Shown one piece after another: positions 1 to 9,267 of a stretch of 64,000 bases of DNA; position 1 is the first letter of the stretch; each line of letters starts with the position of its first letter. The DNA is from Clostridiales bacterium (GTDB lineage Bacteria; Bacillota; Clostridia; Lachnospirales; Lachnospiraceae): NCBI GenBank assembly GCA_018374355.1, contig JAHAFI010000015.1, positions 6,480-70,479 of the forward strand, given 5' to 3'. Under the pieces are notes generated by a model. The model was not told where the DNA came from, made no database searches, and was given only the letters and a program-made list of their open reading frames with translations. The translations under genes were made by a program, and so were the position numbers.

Positions 1-43
1 TGTGAGGCTTTTGAATTTCCATTTTATTTTTTCCATTTTTTAC

Positions 44-72
44 GTTACTATTCCCCGAAAATCCGTTATAAT
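44..72 (+). promoter_or_regulatory. Putative promoter of the SNF2 helicase gene
   Basis: A perfect TATAAT (67-72) lies 49 bases before the start codon. The matching -35 position, 17 bases upstream (44-49, GTTACT), is a poor match to TTGACA, so the promoter is supported mainly by its -10 box. The sequence before it is T-rich and holds no other gene. Confidence 0.4.
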
Positions 73-121
73 AGAAATCAGTGAAAACAGGTGAAACAAA
101 AATTACGAAGAAGGATGAACC

Positions 122-3100
122 ATGATTAATAAACAGACAATTAAACAGATGACCAACAGCAAAACCTATCAGCGGGGAATGGACTTATATTTGAATGATG
201 CTGTACTGGAATTTTCTCCAACCAGCTTTATTGACGAACAGGGAGACAAAATTACAGCGATTGATGCTGCTGTGGAGGGCAGCAGCTACAACCGGGATTA
301 TACGGTGGAGATTGAGATTAATGAGACAACCTCGGAGATCGTATATATCGACTGCGAATGTCCTGCCTTTGAAACGTATGATGGAATCTGTAAGCATTGT
401 GTGGCGGTGCTTCTGGAATATCTGGATAAGAAGGTTCAAACGCAGCCGGAAGAGGACATGAAGGCGCTGGAAGAATTTTTCCAGATGATGGGGGTAACAA
501 AAGGAAATGTATTTAATAATTCCCAAAAAAGAATGCGGCAGACCAGCCCTCTTTTGAAAAAAGTTTTGTCCCAGTATTCCCTGCGGGAAAATGCGGCATT
601 TCTTCCGGAAACAAAGCCGGGGCAGGTGCATCTGGAGCCCTATGTCATGTATAGCGGATACGGGCATTTCAGGGTGAAATTTAAAATTGGCATTACCCAG
701 ATGTATGTGGTGAAAAATATTTCCAAACTGATCCGCGATATTGAAGAAATGAATACGGTTTCCTATGGAAAAAAACTGGAGTTTCTGCACTGTATGGAGG
801 CATTTGACCGGGAGAGCAGGCTATTGGTGGAATTTTTGATGGAGACAAGGGATACCCAGTCCTATCAGTATTTCAAAAGCTTTAACATCATGTATACGGG
901 AGATAACAGAGACATTTCGCTGGAGGACAATCATCTGGATCTCTTCATGAATGCCATGGAGGACAGGGAATTTTCTGTGGAAGTGGAGAACGATTGGAGC
1001 GGACACAAAAGCGGCATGTACCGAATCTGCCGGGAAAAACCTGCGGAGAAGCTGAAAATCAAAGGGGAAGAGGACGGAATCACGGTTTTTTCCCGGTTGA
1101 TGGACTGCATCGAAGGACGGACGTATCGGTATTATATCCGACAGTCAGAAGAAAAGCTCATCTATATGATTCCGAAAGCAGAAATGGAAGAAATCGACGA
1201 ATTTGTAAAATACCTCTACAACGAGGGGCGGGAAGAAATGTTTATCGGCAAAGAGGAGCTTCCTGTTTTTTCCAGAACCCTCCTTCCGACCCTTCAGAAG
1301 CATTTTCAGGTGGAGTGCGAAGATTTCTCTCCCCAACAGTATCTTCCTCAGGAGGTAAGCTTCGAGATCTATCTGGATGCGCCTCAGAAAGATATGGTAG
1401 TCTGCAAACTGCTGGGCTGCTACGGGGAGAAAAAATACAACCTGTTCAAGTCTGATACCATCCGGGCAGGAGAGCAGGGAAGAGATGTGCGCCGGGAGAT
1501 ACAGGCGAAAGGCGTGGTGGGACAGTTCTTCTATGCCTATGATGAAGCCACGGAAAGCATGGCCATGCAGGGTGAGGAAGAAATCTACCGTTTTCTCACC
1601 CAAGGAATGGAGTCCCTGAGGGAACTGGGAGAGGTTTTCGTTTCGGAGGAATTGAAAAAAATCAAGCTGGTTCACAAAGTTAAAATTCAGGTGGGCGTAA
1701 GCCTCAGCGGAAATCTGCTCCAGATGCAGATTAACAGCGAGCAGTTTACCAGAGAGCAGTTGGCGGAAATTCTTTCCCGCTATGAGAAAAAGAAGAAATA
1801 CTACCGCCTGAAGACCGGGGAATTCGTCCGCATGGATGAAGAAGGGATTCAGGTTCTGGACGATTTGAGAGAAAATTTCCAGTTGACGGATAAACAGATG
1901 CGGCAGGAGGAGATTGCCCTGCCGAAATACCGTGCGCTGTATCTGGACGGACGGCTGAAGGGAGAAGGCTTTCAGGTAAAGAAAAGCAGCGAATTCAAGC
2001 GGTTGATCCGAGATATGAAAACAGTGGAGGACAATGATTTTGAGCTTCCCGAGACTCTTTCGGAAACCCTGCGGGAATACCAGAAAATGGGCTTCCTCTG
2101 GATGAAAACTTTGTGCCGGGCGCAGTTTGGCGGTATCCTTGCCGATGATATGGGATTGGGGAAAACCCTGCAGACCATTGCCTTTTTGCTGTCCGAATAT
2201 CAGGAAGCAGAGGAGGGGGAAAAGAGAAGAGCTCTGATTGTCACTCCGGCTTCATTGGTGTATAACTGGAAAAACGAGTTTGAAAAATTTGCTCCGAAGC
2301 TTCCTGTGTATACGGTGACGGGAAATGTCAGAGAGCGGAAGGAAATGCTGGAAAATATCAAAGACAGGGCGGTATTGATTACCTCCTACCAGCTTCTTTA
2401 CCGGGATGAAGAACTGTATGAAAAGATCAAATTTGATTATCAGATCATTGATGAGGCGCAGACCATTAAAAATCAGGGAAACCAGACTACGAAAGCAGTA
2501 AAAAGTGTGGAGTCTGCATTTCGTATGGCCCTTACCGGAACGCCTGTGGAAAACCAGTTGAGCGAACTGTGGAGTATTTTTGACTTTGTGATGCCGGGAT
2601 TTTTATACAAATACCAGAGATTCCGCAAGGAAATCGAGCTTCCTGTTGTGAAAAGTCAGGATGAAGAGGTGATGAAGCGGCTTCAGAGGATGATTCAGCC
2701 ATTTGTCCTTAGGAGAACGAAACAGGAGGTATTAAAAGAGCTGCCCGATAAAATTGAAAAATGCATGTACGCGGGAATGGAAGGGGAACAGCAGAAACTT
2801 TACACAGCCCATGCCCAGAGGCTTCAGATGCAGCTTGCCAAGCAGTCGGAGGAGGAGTTTAAGACCTCGAAAATCAAGATTTTGTCGGAGCTGACCCGGC
2901 TGCGGCAGCTTTGCTGTGACCCGGCGCTGTTCTATGAAGGTTACCGGGGAGAGTCTGCAAAGCTGGAATTGTGTATGGATCTGATTGCAGGAGCCGTTGC
3001 GGGAGGCCACAAGATGCTTCTGTTTTCCCAGTTTACCGGGATGCTGGATCGGATTACCGAAAGGCTTCAGGAGAAGAAGATATCCTATTATCTGCTTACC

Positions 3101-3469
3101 GGAAAAACCTCCAAAGAGGACCGAATCCGTATGGCCGATCAGTTTAACACGGACGATACCTCAGTATTTTGTATCTCCCTGAAAGCGGGGGGAACGGGAC
3201 TGAATCTTACGGGAGCAGATATGGTAATACATTACGATCCATGGTGGAATGCGGCGGTGGAGACACAGGCCACAGACAGAGCCCACAGGATCGGGCAGAA
3301 ACAGGCTGTGATGGTATATAAGCTCATCGCAAAGCATACCATTGAAGAAAAAATCGTGGAGCTGCAAAGCAGGAAAAAGGAGCTGGCTTCTCAGGTTCTC
3401 GGGGGTGAGGGAATCGGGCAGATTTCCTTCAGCAAGGAGGATCTTCTGGAATTACTGGATACCGAATAA
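122..3469 (+). CDS. SNF2-family DEAD/DEAH helicase with N-terminal SWIM zinc finger
   Basis: A 1115-residue bacterial SNF2/RapA-like ATPase that probably remodels protein-DNA complexes; its exact substrate is unknown. The N-terminus carries a SWIM zinc finger (Cys78, Cys80, Cys90, His92; C-x-C-x9-C-x-H). A long middle region of about residues 100-640 follows. The two RecA-like lobes make up the C-terminal third: Walker A DDMGLGKT near residue 680, Walker B/DEAQ near 777, and motif VI QATDRAHRIGQ near 1055. The ATG is preceded by GAAGGATG at a good distance. The gene stands alone: its last 18 bases overlap the tail of the convergent oxidoreductase gene. The family call is secure, the physiological role is not. 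Confidence 0.93.
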   Translation: MINKQTIKQMTNSKTYQRGMDLYLNDAVLEFSPTSFIDEQGDKITAIDAAVEGSSYNRDYTVEIEINETTSEIVYIDCECPAFETYDGICKHCVAVLLEYLDKKVQTQPEEDMKALEEFFQMMGVTKGNVFNNSQKRMRQTSPLLKKVLSQYSLRENAAFLPETKPGQVHLEPYVMYSGYGHFRVKFKIGITQMYVVKNISKLIRDIEEMNTVSYGKKLEFLHCMEAFDRESRLLVEFLMETRDTQSYQYFKSFNIMYTGDNRDISLEDNHLDLFMNAMEDREFSVEVENDWSGHKSGMYRICREKPAEKLKIKGEEDGITVFSRLMDCIEGRTYRYYIRQSEEKLIYMIPKAEMEEIDEFVKYLYNEGREEMFIGKEELPVFSRTLLPTLQKHFQVECEDFSPQQYLPQEVSFEIYLDAPQKDMVVCKLLGCYGEKKYNLFKSDTIRAGEQGRDVRREIQAKGVVGQFFYAYDEATESMAMQGEEEIYRFLTQGMESLRELGEVFVSEELKKIKLVHKVKIQVGVSLSGNLLQMQINSEQFTREQLAEILSRYEKKKKYYRLKTGEFVRMDEEGIQVLDDLRENFQLTDKQMRQEEIALPKYRALYLDGRLKGEGFQVKKSSEFKRLIRDMKTVEDNDFELPETLSETLREYQKMGFLWMKTLCRAQFGGILADDMGLGKTLQTIAFLLSEYQEAEEGEKRRALIVTPASLVYNWKNEFEKFAPKLPVYTVTGNVRERKEMLENIKDRAVLITSYQLLYRDEELYEKIKFDYQIIDEAQTIKNQGNQTTKAVKSVESAFRMALTGTPVENQLSELWSIFDFVMPGFLYKYQRFRKEIELPVVKSQDEEVMKRLQRMIQPFVLRRTKQEVLKELPDKIEKCMYAGMEGEQQKLYTAHAQRLQMQLAKQSEEEFKTSKIKILSELTRLRQLCCDPALFYEGYRGESAKLELCMDLIAGAVAGGHKMLLFSQFTGMLDRITERLQEKKISYYLLTGKTSKEDRIRMADQFNTDDTSVFCISLKAGGTGLNLTGADMVIHYDPWWNAAVETQATDRAHRIGQKQAVMVYKLIAKHTIEEKIVELQSRKKELASQVLGGEGIGQISFSKEDLLELLDTE

Positions 3470-4897
3470 GGTTCGAAGCCCCTTTTGCGCAGGATTGGAT
3501 AAAAGATTGCCGTCATAATCAAACCGGGAGCCGTGACAGGGGCAGTCCCAGCTTTTTTCATCGGGATTCCATTCCAGTTGACAGCCCATATGGGGACAGC
3601 GGATATCTACCACATGAAGAAGGTGATGCTCGTCCTTGTATACGCCCAGCTTTTCTCCGTTGGAAAGGACAATGCCTCCGTGACCGCAGGGCAGCTCGTC
3701 AATACTTTTATCCGGAACTCTGAAAACCCTCCGGGTCAGCCCTTTTGCCGCATGCCCGGTCTCATGAGCCACTGCTTTTCCTTCTCTCAGGGAGAAGCGG
3801 AAGGGTTTCAGGATGGGGGCGACGGCATTTTCTTTTCCGGTGAGGGCATCGCAGAGGATAAGGGAGGCGGTCATGGAAGCGGTCATCCCCCATTTTTGAA
3901 AGCCGGAGGCCACGTACCAGTGGGGATGGGTCAGAGCGTAGGGACCGATAAAAGGCAGATGGTCTCCGGTGATGCAGTCCTGCGCCGACCAGCAGGCAGT
4001 CTCCCTGCTGTTTGGAAAAAGCTCCCGGGCTTTTTTTCGAAGGGATTCGTAACAGCCGCCCTCCGGGTTTTCTCCGGTGCGATGGCCAGCCCCTCCGAAC
4101 AGAAGGAGATCATGGTAGTTTCGGAAGGAGTAGGTAAATTCCCCCTCACCGATAAACATCCCGTCCGTTTTCATTGCGTTTTCCAACGCCAGCACATAGG
4201 AGCGTTCCTGATGCATCCGGGCAAAATAAAAACCGGGCACATTGCGGATGGGATAATGGCAGGCGAAAATCACGGCTTTTGCGGTAACAGCCCCGTTTTC
4301 GGTGTAGACGGTAAGATCTTTGACCTCTTTTACCTGAGAATGCTCGTAAATGGTCAGGGAAGCAGCCAGAGCTTTGATAAACTTCAGGGGATGAAACTGG
4401 GCCTGATGCTGGAAACGCACCGCTCCTGCAGCGGGAAGGGGCAGAGAAACGTGCTCTGTAAAGGAGGCAGGAAGCCCCAGACTGGCGGCTGCCTGCACTT
4501 CCTTTTTTAAAAGGACGGCGTCATCAGAATAGACGTAGCCGTCGGTTTCCTCAAAATCACAGGAAATTTTTTTCAAATCAATGATCCGCCGATATTCCTG
4601 AAGGGCAAATTCATTTGCTTTTCCATATAGGGCGGCCTTTTCTTTTCCGAGGCTTTCCACAAGGCGGTGATACAAAAGACCATGCTGGGAAGTGATTTTT
4701 GCAGTGGTATTGCAGGTCTGCCCGGAGGCGATGCGCCCGGATTCCAGAAGAATGACTTTGATTCCGGCACACTGCAGCCGGTAGGCAGTGAGGATTCCGG
4801 TCATACCTGCACCGATGATCACGGCATCAGCTTCCAGATATCCTTCCAAAGATGGTCTGCTGTCGATAGTACATGTTTTACTCCAGATAGATTCCAT
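3452..4897 (-). CDS. FAD-dependent oxidoreductase with C-terminal Rieske [2Fe-2S] domain
   Basis: A 481-residue DAO-type flavoenzyme. An N-terminal Rossmann motif (VIIGAGMTGILTAYRL, from about residue 26) binds FAD. The last roughly 80 residues form a Rieske domain with the ligand pairs CPH and CPCH in the C-x-H / C-x2-H pattern. This glycine-oxidase-like plus Rieske fusion is widespread in bacteria, but its substrate is generally not known. Translation starts at 4897 after GGGAGGAAATC. It is encoded alone, tail-to-tail with the helicase gene and divergent from bioY. Cytoplasmic; no signal peptide. Confidence 0.9.
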   Translation of the reverse strand: MESIWSKTCTIDSRPSLEGYLEADAVIIGAGMTGILTAYRLQCAGIKVILLESGRIASGQTCNTTAKITSQHGLLYHRLVESLGKEKAALYGKANEFALQEYRRIIDLKKISCDFEETDGYVYSDDAVLLKKEVQAAASLGLPASFTEHVSLPLPAAGAVRFQHQAQFHPLKFIKALAASLTIYEHSQVKEVKDLTVYTENGAVTAKAVIFACHYPIRNVPGFYFARMHQERSYVLALENAMKTDGMFIGEGEFTYSFRNYHDLLLFGGAGHRTGENPEGGCYESLRKKARELFPNSRETACWSAQDCITGDHLPFIGPYALTHPHWYVASGFQKWGMTASMTASLILCDALTGKENAVAPILKPFRFSLREGKAVAHETGHAAKGLTRRVFRVPDKSIDELPCGHGGIVLSNGEKLGVYKDEHHLLHVVDIRCPHMGCQLEWNPDEKSWDCPCHGSRFDYDGNLLSNPAQKGLRTLFGIQ

Positions 4898-4966
4898 GAT
4901 TTCCTCCCAAAATTCGTTGTGTCATGAGGATAGGTTCTGCAAAATCTGAGATTTTATACGGAATAA

Positions 4967-4997
4967 ACGTTAACCTTATAAAAATGTAAGTTGACAA
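4967..4997 (+). promoter_or_regulatory. Candidate BirA operator upstream of bioY
   Basis: An imperfect inverted repeat, GTTAACC (4969-4975), N13, AGTTGAC (4989-4995), flanked by AC and AA. The layout and 13-base spacing match the Firmicutes BirA box as I recall it (TTGTTAACC-N13-GGTTAACAA). The right half overlaps the -35 hexamer of the bioY promoter, as expected for repression by biotinylated BirA. The half-sites are not perfect, so the call is probable rather than certain. Confidence 0.6.
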
Positions 4998-5019
4998 TCA
5001 AAAACTTCTGTGTTATCTT
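4991..5019 (+). promoter_or_regulatory. Promoter of bioY
   Basis: TTGACA (4991-4996), 17-base spacer, TATCTT (5014-5019). The -35 is perfect and the -10 matches at four of six positions. It overlaps the candidate BirA operator. The transcript would carry a leader of about 85 bases with a GTCATG-GAAAA-CATGAC hairpin (5037-5053). Confidence 0.65.
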
Positions 5020-5109
5020 GAATATCGGATAAAGTCGTCATGGAAAACATGACACGCGCCTTTCAGCGCTAGGCCGGGGCGTACCTGCAAAAGGGAGGTA
5101 TAGAAGAAA

Positions 5110-5670
5110 ATGACAACGATGACAAGAGAAAGAAGCAAGACCTACGATATGGTATACATAGGAATTTTTGCGGTAATTATCGCAATCTGTTCATGGATTT
5201 CCATTCCCACGGTGGTACCGTTTACCCTGCAGACCTTTGCGGTTTTTCTTTCCGTGAGCGTCTTGGGTGGAAAACGAGGAACGGCGGCAGTGCTGGTTTA
5301 TATTCTTCTGGGAGCAGTGGGAATTCCTGTTTTTGCCGGATTTAACGCAGGAATCGGATATCTGGCAGGAAATACCGGGGGATATGTGATTGGCTTTTTA
5401 GCTTCTGCGCTGGTGATGTGGGGAATGGAAAAGGTGATGGGAAGAAAGACATGGATGCTGGCGGTTCAGATGGTTGTGGGACTTTTGGTATGCTATGGTT
5501 TCGGCACCGTCTGGTTTATGATTGTATACGCAAACAATACCGGAGCCATCGGGCTGGGCGCTGTACTGGGCTGGTGCGTGATTCCGTTTATTATCCCGGA
5601 TTTACTCAAAATCGGTCTGGCTCTGGCGGTTGGGAAAAAATTATCCCGAATTTTAAACAAAAGTGTCTAA
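5110..5670 (+). CDS. bioY: Biotin transporter BioY (S component of an ECF transporter)
   Basis: A 186-residue, very hydrophobic protein with about six membrane helices and the family's typical length. It is the substrate-capture subunit for biotin in ECF-type vitamin transporters. Recognisable BioY sequence includes the TVVPFTLQTFAVFLSV stretch near residue 35 and the GGYVIGFLASAL stretch near residue 90. The ATG follows GGGAGG at 5094-5099. No ECF ATPase or EcfT gene is nearby, so it presumably uses a shared energising module. The BirA-like operator supports biotin-responsive control. Confidence 0.93.
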   Translation: MTTMTRERSKTYDMVYIGIFAVIIAICSWISIPTVVPFTLQTFAVFLSVSVLGGKRGTAAVLVYILLGAVGIPVFAGFNAGIGYLAGNTGGYVIGFLASALVMWGMEKVMGRKTWMLAVQMVVGLLVCYGFGTVWFMIVYANNTGAIGLGAVLGWCVIPFIIPDLLKIGLALAVGKKLSRILNKSV

Positions 5671-5725
5671 GAATGTAGTATAATAATAAAATATGGAGTG
5701 GGGAACCACATAGCAGGAAGGAAAG

Positions 5726-5770
5726 ATCCGCTATCGTCAATTGGAGTGTCCATTGCGATAGCGGATTTTT
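5726..5770 (+). terminator. Intrinsic terminator after bioY
   Basis: A perfect 11-bp stem, ATCCGCTATCG (5726-5736) with CGATAGCGGAT (5756-5766), extended inwards by CAAT-T-GGA/TCCATTG pairing and followed by TTTTAT. It isolates bioY from the downstream kinase gene. A TATAAT (5679-5684) without a good -35 precedes it. Confidence 0.85.
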
Positions 5771-5822
5771 ATCTTCTTCCAAGGCGTACTAGAAAAGACA
5801 TCAGGAAAAGGAAAACAAAAAT

Positions 5823-7610
5823 ATGAAAATGAAATACCTTCATTCAAGACCGATTTTCGTACAGTTGGTTATATTTTCTCTGTTGATCAGTCTGATTCCC
5901 ATTGGGATTGTGGGGACGTATTTGTTTCGCAGGCTGGAAAATATGGTGGTTGAGGAAATGGTTGACTATCACAGTCAGATTGTGTCCCAGTACACAAAGA
6001 ATATAGAAGAAAAACTGGACCAGTATCAGGAAAGTCTGCAGTTTATTGCCAATAATACGGTGATTTTGAATACTCTGACCGAGAAGGACGGCAATGCTTA
6101 TATAAACGGCGGGATTATCAGTGAGGAGGTAGCAAAGTCCCTGCTTCTGGAAAAGCAGAGTGAAATCCGAAATTGTATGATTTATTCCCAACTGGAGGAA
6201 AATCCCGTTTACGGTAGATGCGCTTCCATGTTTTCGGAGGCCCGTTTGGAAAGCTGGTATCAGGAGGATTTTCCGGGACGGGACGGGTGGTTCACCTATC
6301 AGACCAGTGAGGATAAGCAGCCGATTCTGTCTCTGGTAAAAACTATTGAACAGGCGGATGTCAACCGCTTTAGAGTGGATAAGATGGGTTTTGTAAAAAT
6401 GGATGTGAAGATGAACCGGCTGTTTGCTCCGGCCCCTCAGGGAAATGGAAAGGATACCGCATACGATGTAATCATCTATGAGGAAAACAGGGGAATCCTC
6501 TATGCAACCGATATACAGAAAGAGAAAGTCTTGTGGAAGTATTTGGAACAGAATAAAGGTAAGCTGGAGGGGAAAGGGGAGACGGAGGGCCCCCGGGAAC
6601 TGGAGGCCTATGTGATCAATCAGGCGGAGCTTGAGAACGTAGGGCTGAAAATGCTGTTTTTATTTGATAATCAGGAACTGCTCAAAAGAAAGATGGAGAT
6701 AAAAAATCTGGTGTTTCCGTTGATTCTCGTTGTAATCCTGCTGGTGGTGGGATGTTCTTATCTGTACAGCCGGGATTTCTCTTCCCGTATCGAAGTGCTG
6801 GTAGGAAAATTTAAGGCCGCCGAGACGGGAGATCTGGCCATCCGGATGCCCATAGAGGGAAATGATGAGGTGGCGGTTCTTGACCAGAAGTTTAATCACA
6901 TGCTGGTGCGGCTGGACCAGCTCATCAAAACCAACTACATCCAGCAGATGGAAAATAAAGAGGCCCAGCTTCGCAATCTCCAGCTTCAGATCAATCCTCA
7001 TTTTCTTTATAATACGCTGGAGACCATAAGCTCTATTGCGGCGGTGAAACAGGCTTTTGTGGTCTGCGATATGTGTCAGAGACTGGGAGATATTTTCCGC
7101 TACAGTTTAGGAAAAGATTACGGCGAATTTGTGACGCTGGAGCAGGAGCTTTCCCATACCCAGAACTATATTTTTATCCAGAAAATCCGCCATGGAAATC
7201 GTTTTGAAGCATTTTACAGTGTGGAGGTAGATGTGACCCGGTACCGGGTTCTGCGTTTTATTTTGCAGCCCATCGTGGAAAATGCGATTCTTCACGGATT
7301 GGGAGAACTGACCGGTACGGGGACACTGGAGATTTCCATATATGAAGAGGATGAGATGCTGATGATTCGGATCACCGATGACGGCGTGGGAATGGGAAAA
7401 GAAAAGGTTGAAGAACTGAATGAATATATCAACAGTGAGAAGAGAAATGATGATTCAAAGAAAAGCATCGGTATACGAAATGTAAATCAGAGGATCAAGC
7501 TTTCCTGTGGTGAAAGATACGGTGTGACGATCGAAAGCCTGCCGTATCAGGGAAGCTGTTTTACACTGCGTCTGCCGATGATCGAGGGAGGGGAAGGAAA
7601 TGAGACATAA
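5823..7610 (+). CDS. YesM-type sensor histidine kinase
   Basis: A 595-residue membrane sensor kinase of the LytS/YesM class. A first membrane helix at about residues 13-32 and a second at about 296-315 flank a roughly 260-residue extracellular sensor region; a HAMP linker follows. The His_kinase dimerisation motif NPHFLYNTLE places the phosphoacceptor at His393. The C-terminal ATPase holds VENAILHGL (N box) and a DDGVGMG G box. Kinases of this class normally sense extracellular carbohydrate, directly or through a binding protein, and signal to an AraC-type regulator. The stop overlaps the start of the partner regulator gene by 11 bases, so the two are co-translated. It probably controls the sugar locus to its right. 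Confidence 0.93.
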   Translation: MKMKYLHSRPIFVQLVIFSLLISLIPIGIVGTYLFRRLENMVVEEMVDYHSQIVSQYTKNIEEKLDQYQESLQFIANNTVILNTLTEKDGNAYINGGIISEEVAKSLLLEKQSEIRNCMIYSQLEENPVYGRCASMFSEARLESWYQEDFPGRDGWFTYQTSEDKQPILSLVKTIEQADVNRFRVDKMGFVKMDVKMNRLFAPAPQGNGKDTAYDVIIYEENRGILYATDIQKEKVLWKYLEQNKGKLEGKGETEGPRELEAYVINQAELENVGLKMLFLFDNQELLKRKMEIKNLVFPLILVVILLVVGCSYLYSRDFSSRIEVLVGKFKAAETGDLAIRMPIEGNDEVAVLDQKFNHMLVRLDQLIKTNYIQQMENKEAQLRNLQLQINPHFLYNTLETISSIAAVKQAFVVCDMCQRLGDIFRYSLGKDYGEFVTLEQELSHTQNYIFIQKIRHGNRFEAFYSVEVDVTRYRVLRFILQPIVENAILHGLGELTGTGTLEISIYEEDEMLMIRITDDGVGMGKEKVEELNEYINSEKRNDDSKKSIGIRNVNQRIKLSCGERYGVTIESLPYQGSCFTLRLPMIEGGEGNET

Positions 7611-9219
7611 TTTGCTGATTGTTGATGACGAGGAATTGATTCGTCAGGGACTGAGGGCCAGACTGGATTATCTGGAAATTGAGACCGATGAGATTTTTGA
7701 GGCTTCTAACGGAAAGGAAGCATTGGAAATTGTAAAGAATCATCCGGTGGATGTGGTGATTACCGATATCCGTATGCCGGATATGGATGGACTGACTATG
7801 ATCCGGGAGATACAAAAATTTCAGGAGCATATTCAGTTTATGGTGTTAAGCGGTTATGCTGAATTTTCCTATGCGGAGACAGCCATCAGTCTGGGAGTCA
7901 AGGCGTATCTGCTGAAACCAATCTCCAATGAAGAATTGAAGGAAAATTTTCAGAAAATTTACACCTCGCTGGAAAAAAAAGTGAATATTTACAGGGCGGT
8001 GCGGATGAAGGACCGGTTGGACAGGGAAAAACAGGAGTACCATCTGGAAAAGGAGATCAATGCCTTCGTTTCCGGGGCATCCGGCGGCATGATTGATGTG
8101 GAGCATTTGTGTCAGGCAAAAGGGATTTCGCTTCAGGGATACAGCCAGTCAGACCGCAGGATGTTTCTGGCAGTCATCGATGTGGACCGGAAAAGCTATG
8201 AGGGGGAAGGCTTCAGCCATACGGACCACGAACTGATTCGTTTTTCTATCAAAAATGTGTTTCATGAGGCGGAGAGCTCCTGTCAAAAGCTGGTTGTAAA
8301 CAGTTTGTATGATTACAACCGTCTCTATGCCCTGTTCTTTCTGGAGGATGAGAGAAGGCTGCATAACGAAATCGAAAAAATTTTCCTGACCATGCGTTCC
8401 GTTCTGGAAAAGATGAACATTTATATCACTATGGGCGTAAGCAAATGTACCCGGGAGCTGAAAATGCAGTCGGTAAATGAGGCGAGGGGCGCCCTGAAGC
8501 AGAGAATCATCTACGGGGACTCCAATCTGTACTTTTATGAAGATATCAAAGTAATCCGGGAACCGGAGCTTTCTTCCGCCCAGCTTCATCTTTTGAACCG
8601 TTATCTGGAAAAAAATGAACTCCATAAGATCAAGGAGCTCTTAATGGAAATTTTTTCGGAAGAGAGAGTACGGAAGTATGGAACTCCGTATCTGAGGATT
8701 ATGTGGGTACGGATTATGAATGCCATTTACCATTACTATGAAAAACGGGCTGATAAACGGGCAGGAATCGAGAAGGTACTGCTGAATATGGAGCTTTTGG
8801 AAAAAATCCGGTCTGTGGAGGAAATCAGGGAATCCATCATCGAGATCATCATGGCATGTGCCAGAACAGACAATGTGACGGAGGTGGATGTAAAGAGCAG
8901 GATTCAGATGGCTGTCCAGTATATCAAGGAACATTACAATGAAAATATTACTATCAATGAGCTTGCAGAACGGTATGAGATGAGCCCCAACTATTTTTCT
9001 TCCATGTTTAAAAAAGAGGTACAGCAGTCCACGGTGAACTATATAACGGAGATTCGTATGGAGGAAGCGAGAAAGCTTCTGGAACGGTCCCAGCTCAGTG
9101 TGGTGGATATTGCGAAAAAGGTGGGCTATGAGGACAGCCAGTATTTCTTCCGTGTGTTTAAAAAATATACAGAGATGACGCCCCTCCGCTACCGGGAGAA
9201 AAACCGGATACCGGGGTGA
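7600..9219 (+). CDS. YesN-type response regulator with AraC-family DNA-binding domain
   Basis: A 539-residue regulator. The N-terminal receiver domain carries the acidic pair Asp9-Asp10 and phosphoacceptor Asp56 (ITDIRMP). A central region of about 300 residues is typical of YesN proteins. The C-terminal ~100 residues form a double helix-turn-helix of the AraC family (SPNYFSSMFKKEV and EDSQYFFRVFKKY). It is translationally coupled to the YesM-type kinase. The best candidate binding sites are the duplicated elements at 10745-10782 and 12561-12598, which touch the -35 position of two promoters in the adjacent locus. Confidence 0.93.
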   Translation: MRHNLLIVDDEELIRQGLRARLDYLEIETDEIFEASNGKEALEIVKNHPVDVVITDIRMPDMDGLTMIREIQKFQEHIQFMVLSGYAEFSYAETAISLGVKAYLLKPISNEELKENFQKIYTSLEKKVNIYRAVRMKDRLDREKQEYHLEKEINAFVSGASGGMIDVEHLCQAKGISLQGYSQSDRRMFLAVIDVDRKSYEGEGFSHTDHELIRFSIKNVFHEAESSCQKLVVNSLYDYNRLYALFFLEDERRLHNEIEKIFLTMRSVLEKMNIYITMGVSKCTRELKMQSVNEARGALKQRIIYGDSNLYFYEDIKVIREPELSSAQLHLLNRYLEKNELHKIKELLMEIFSEERVRKYGTPYLRIMWVRIMNAIYHYYEKRADKRAGIEKVLLNMELLEKIRSVEEIRESIIEIIMACARTDNVTEVDVKSRIQMAVQYIKEHYNENITINELAERYEMSPNYFSSMFKKEVQQSTVNYITEIRMEEARKLLERSQLSVVDIAKKVGYEDSQYFFRVFKKYTEMTPLRYREKNRIPG

Positions 9220-9225
9220 AAAAAG

Positions 9226-9264
9226 AAAAACAACCGGAAACTTTCGTTCCCCGGTTGTTTTTCG
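9226..9264. terminator. Bidirectional terminator between yesN-type gene and PHP gene
   Basis: AAAAACAACCGG (9226-9237) pairs with CCGGTTGTTTTTC (9251-9263). The stem has a T tract on one strand and an A tract on the other, so it can end transcription arriving from both convergent genes. Confidence 0.88.
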
Positions 9265-9267
9265 CAA

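Noticed and set aside
3533..4510. Long antisense reading frame opposite the FAD/Rieske gene
   Set aside because: It lacks any recognisable domain and start signal and is explained by the strongly supported gene on the other strand.
5691..5770. GTGG-GGAA-CCAC hairpin after bioY, resembling part of a ZTP riboswitch
   Set aside because: The required 3' half (CCGnCYGGGC) is missing and the following hairpin is a plain terminator, so no aptamer is claimed.
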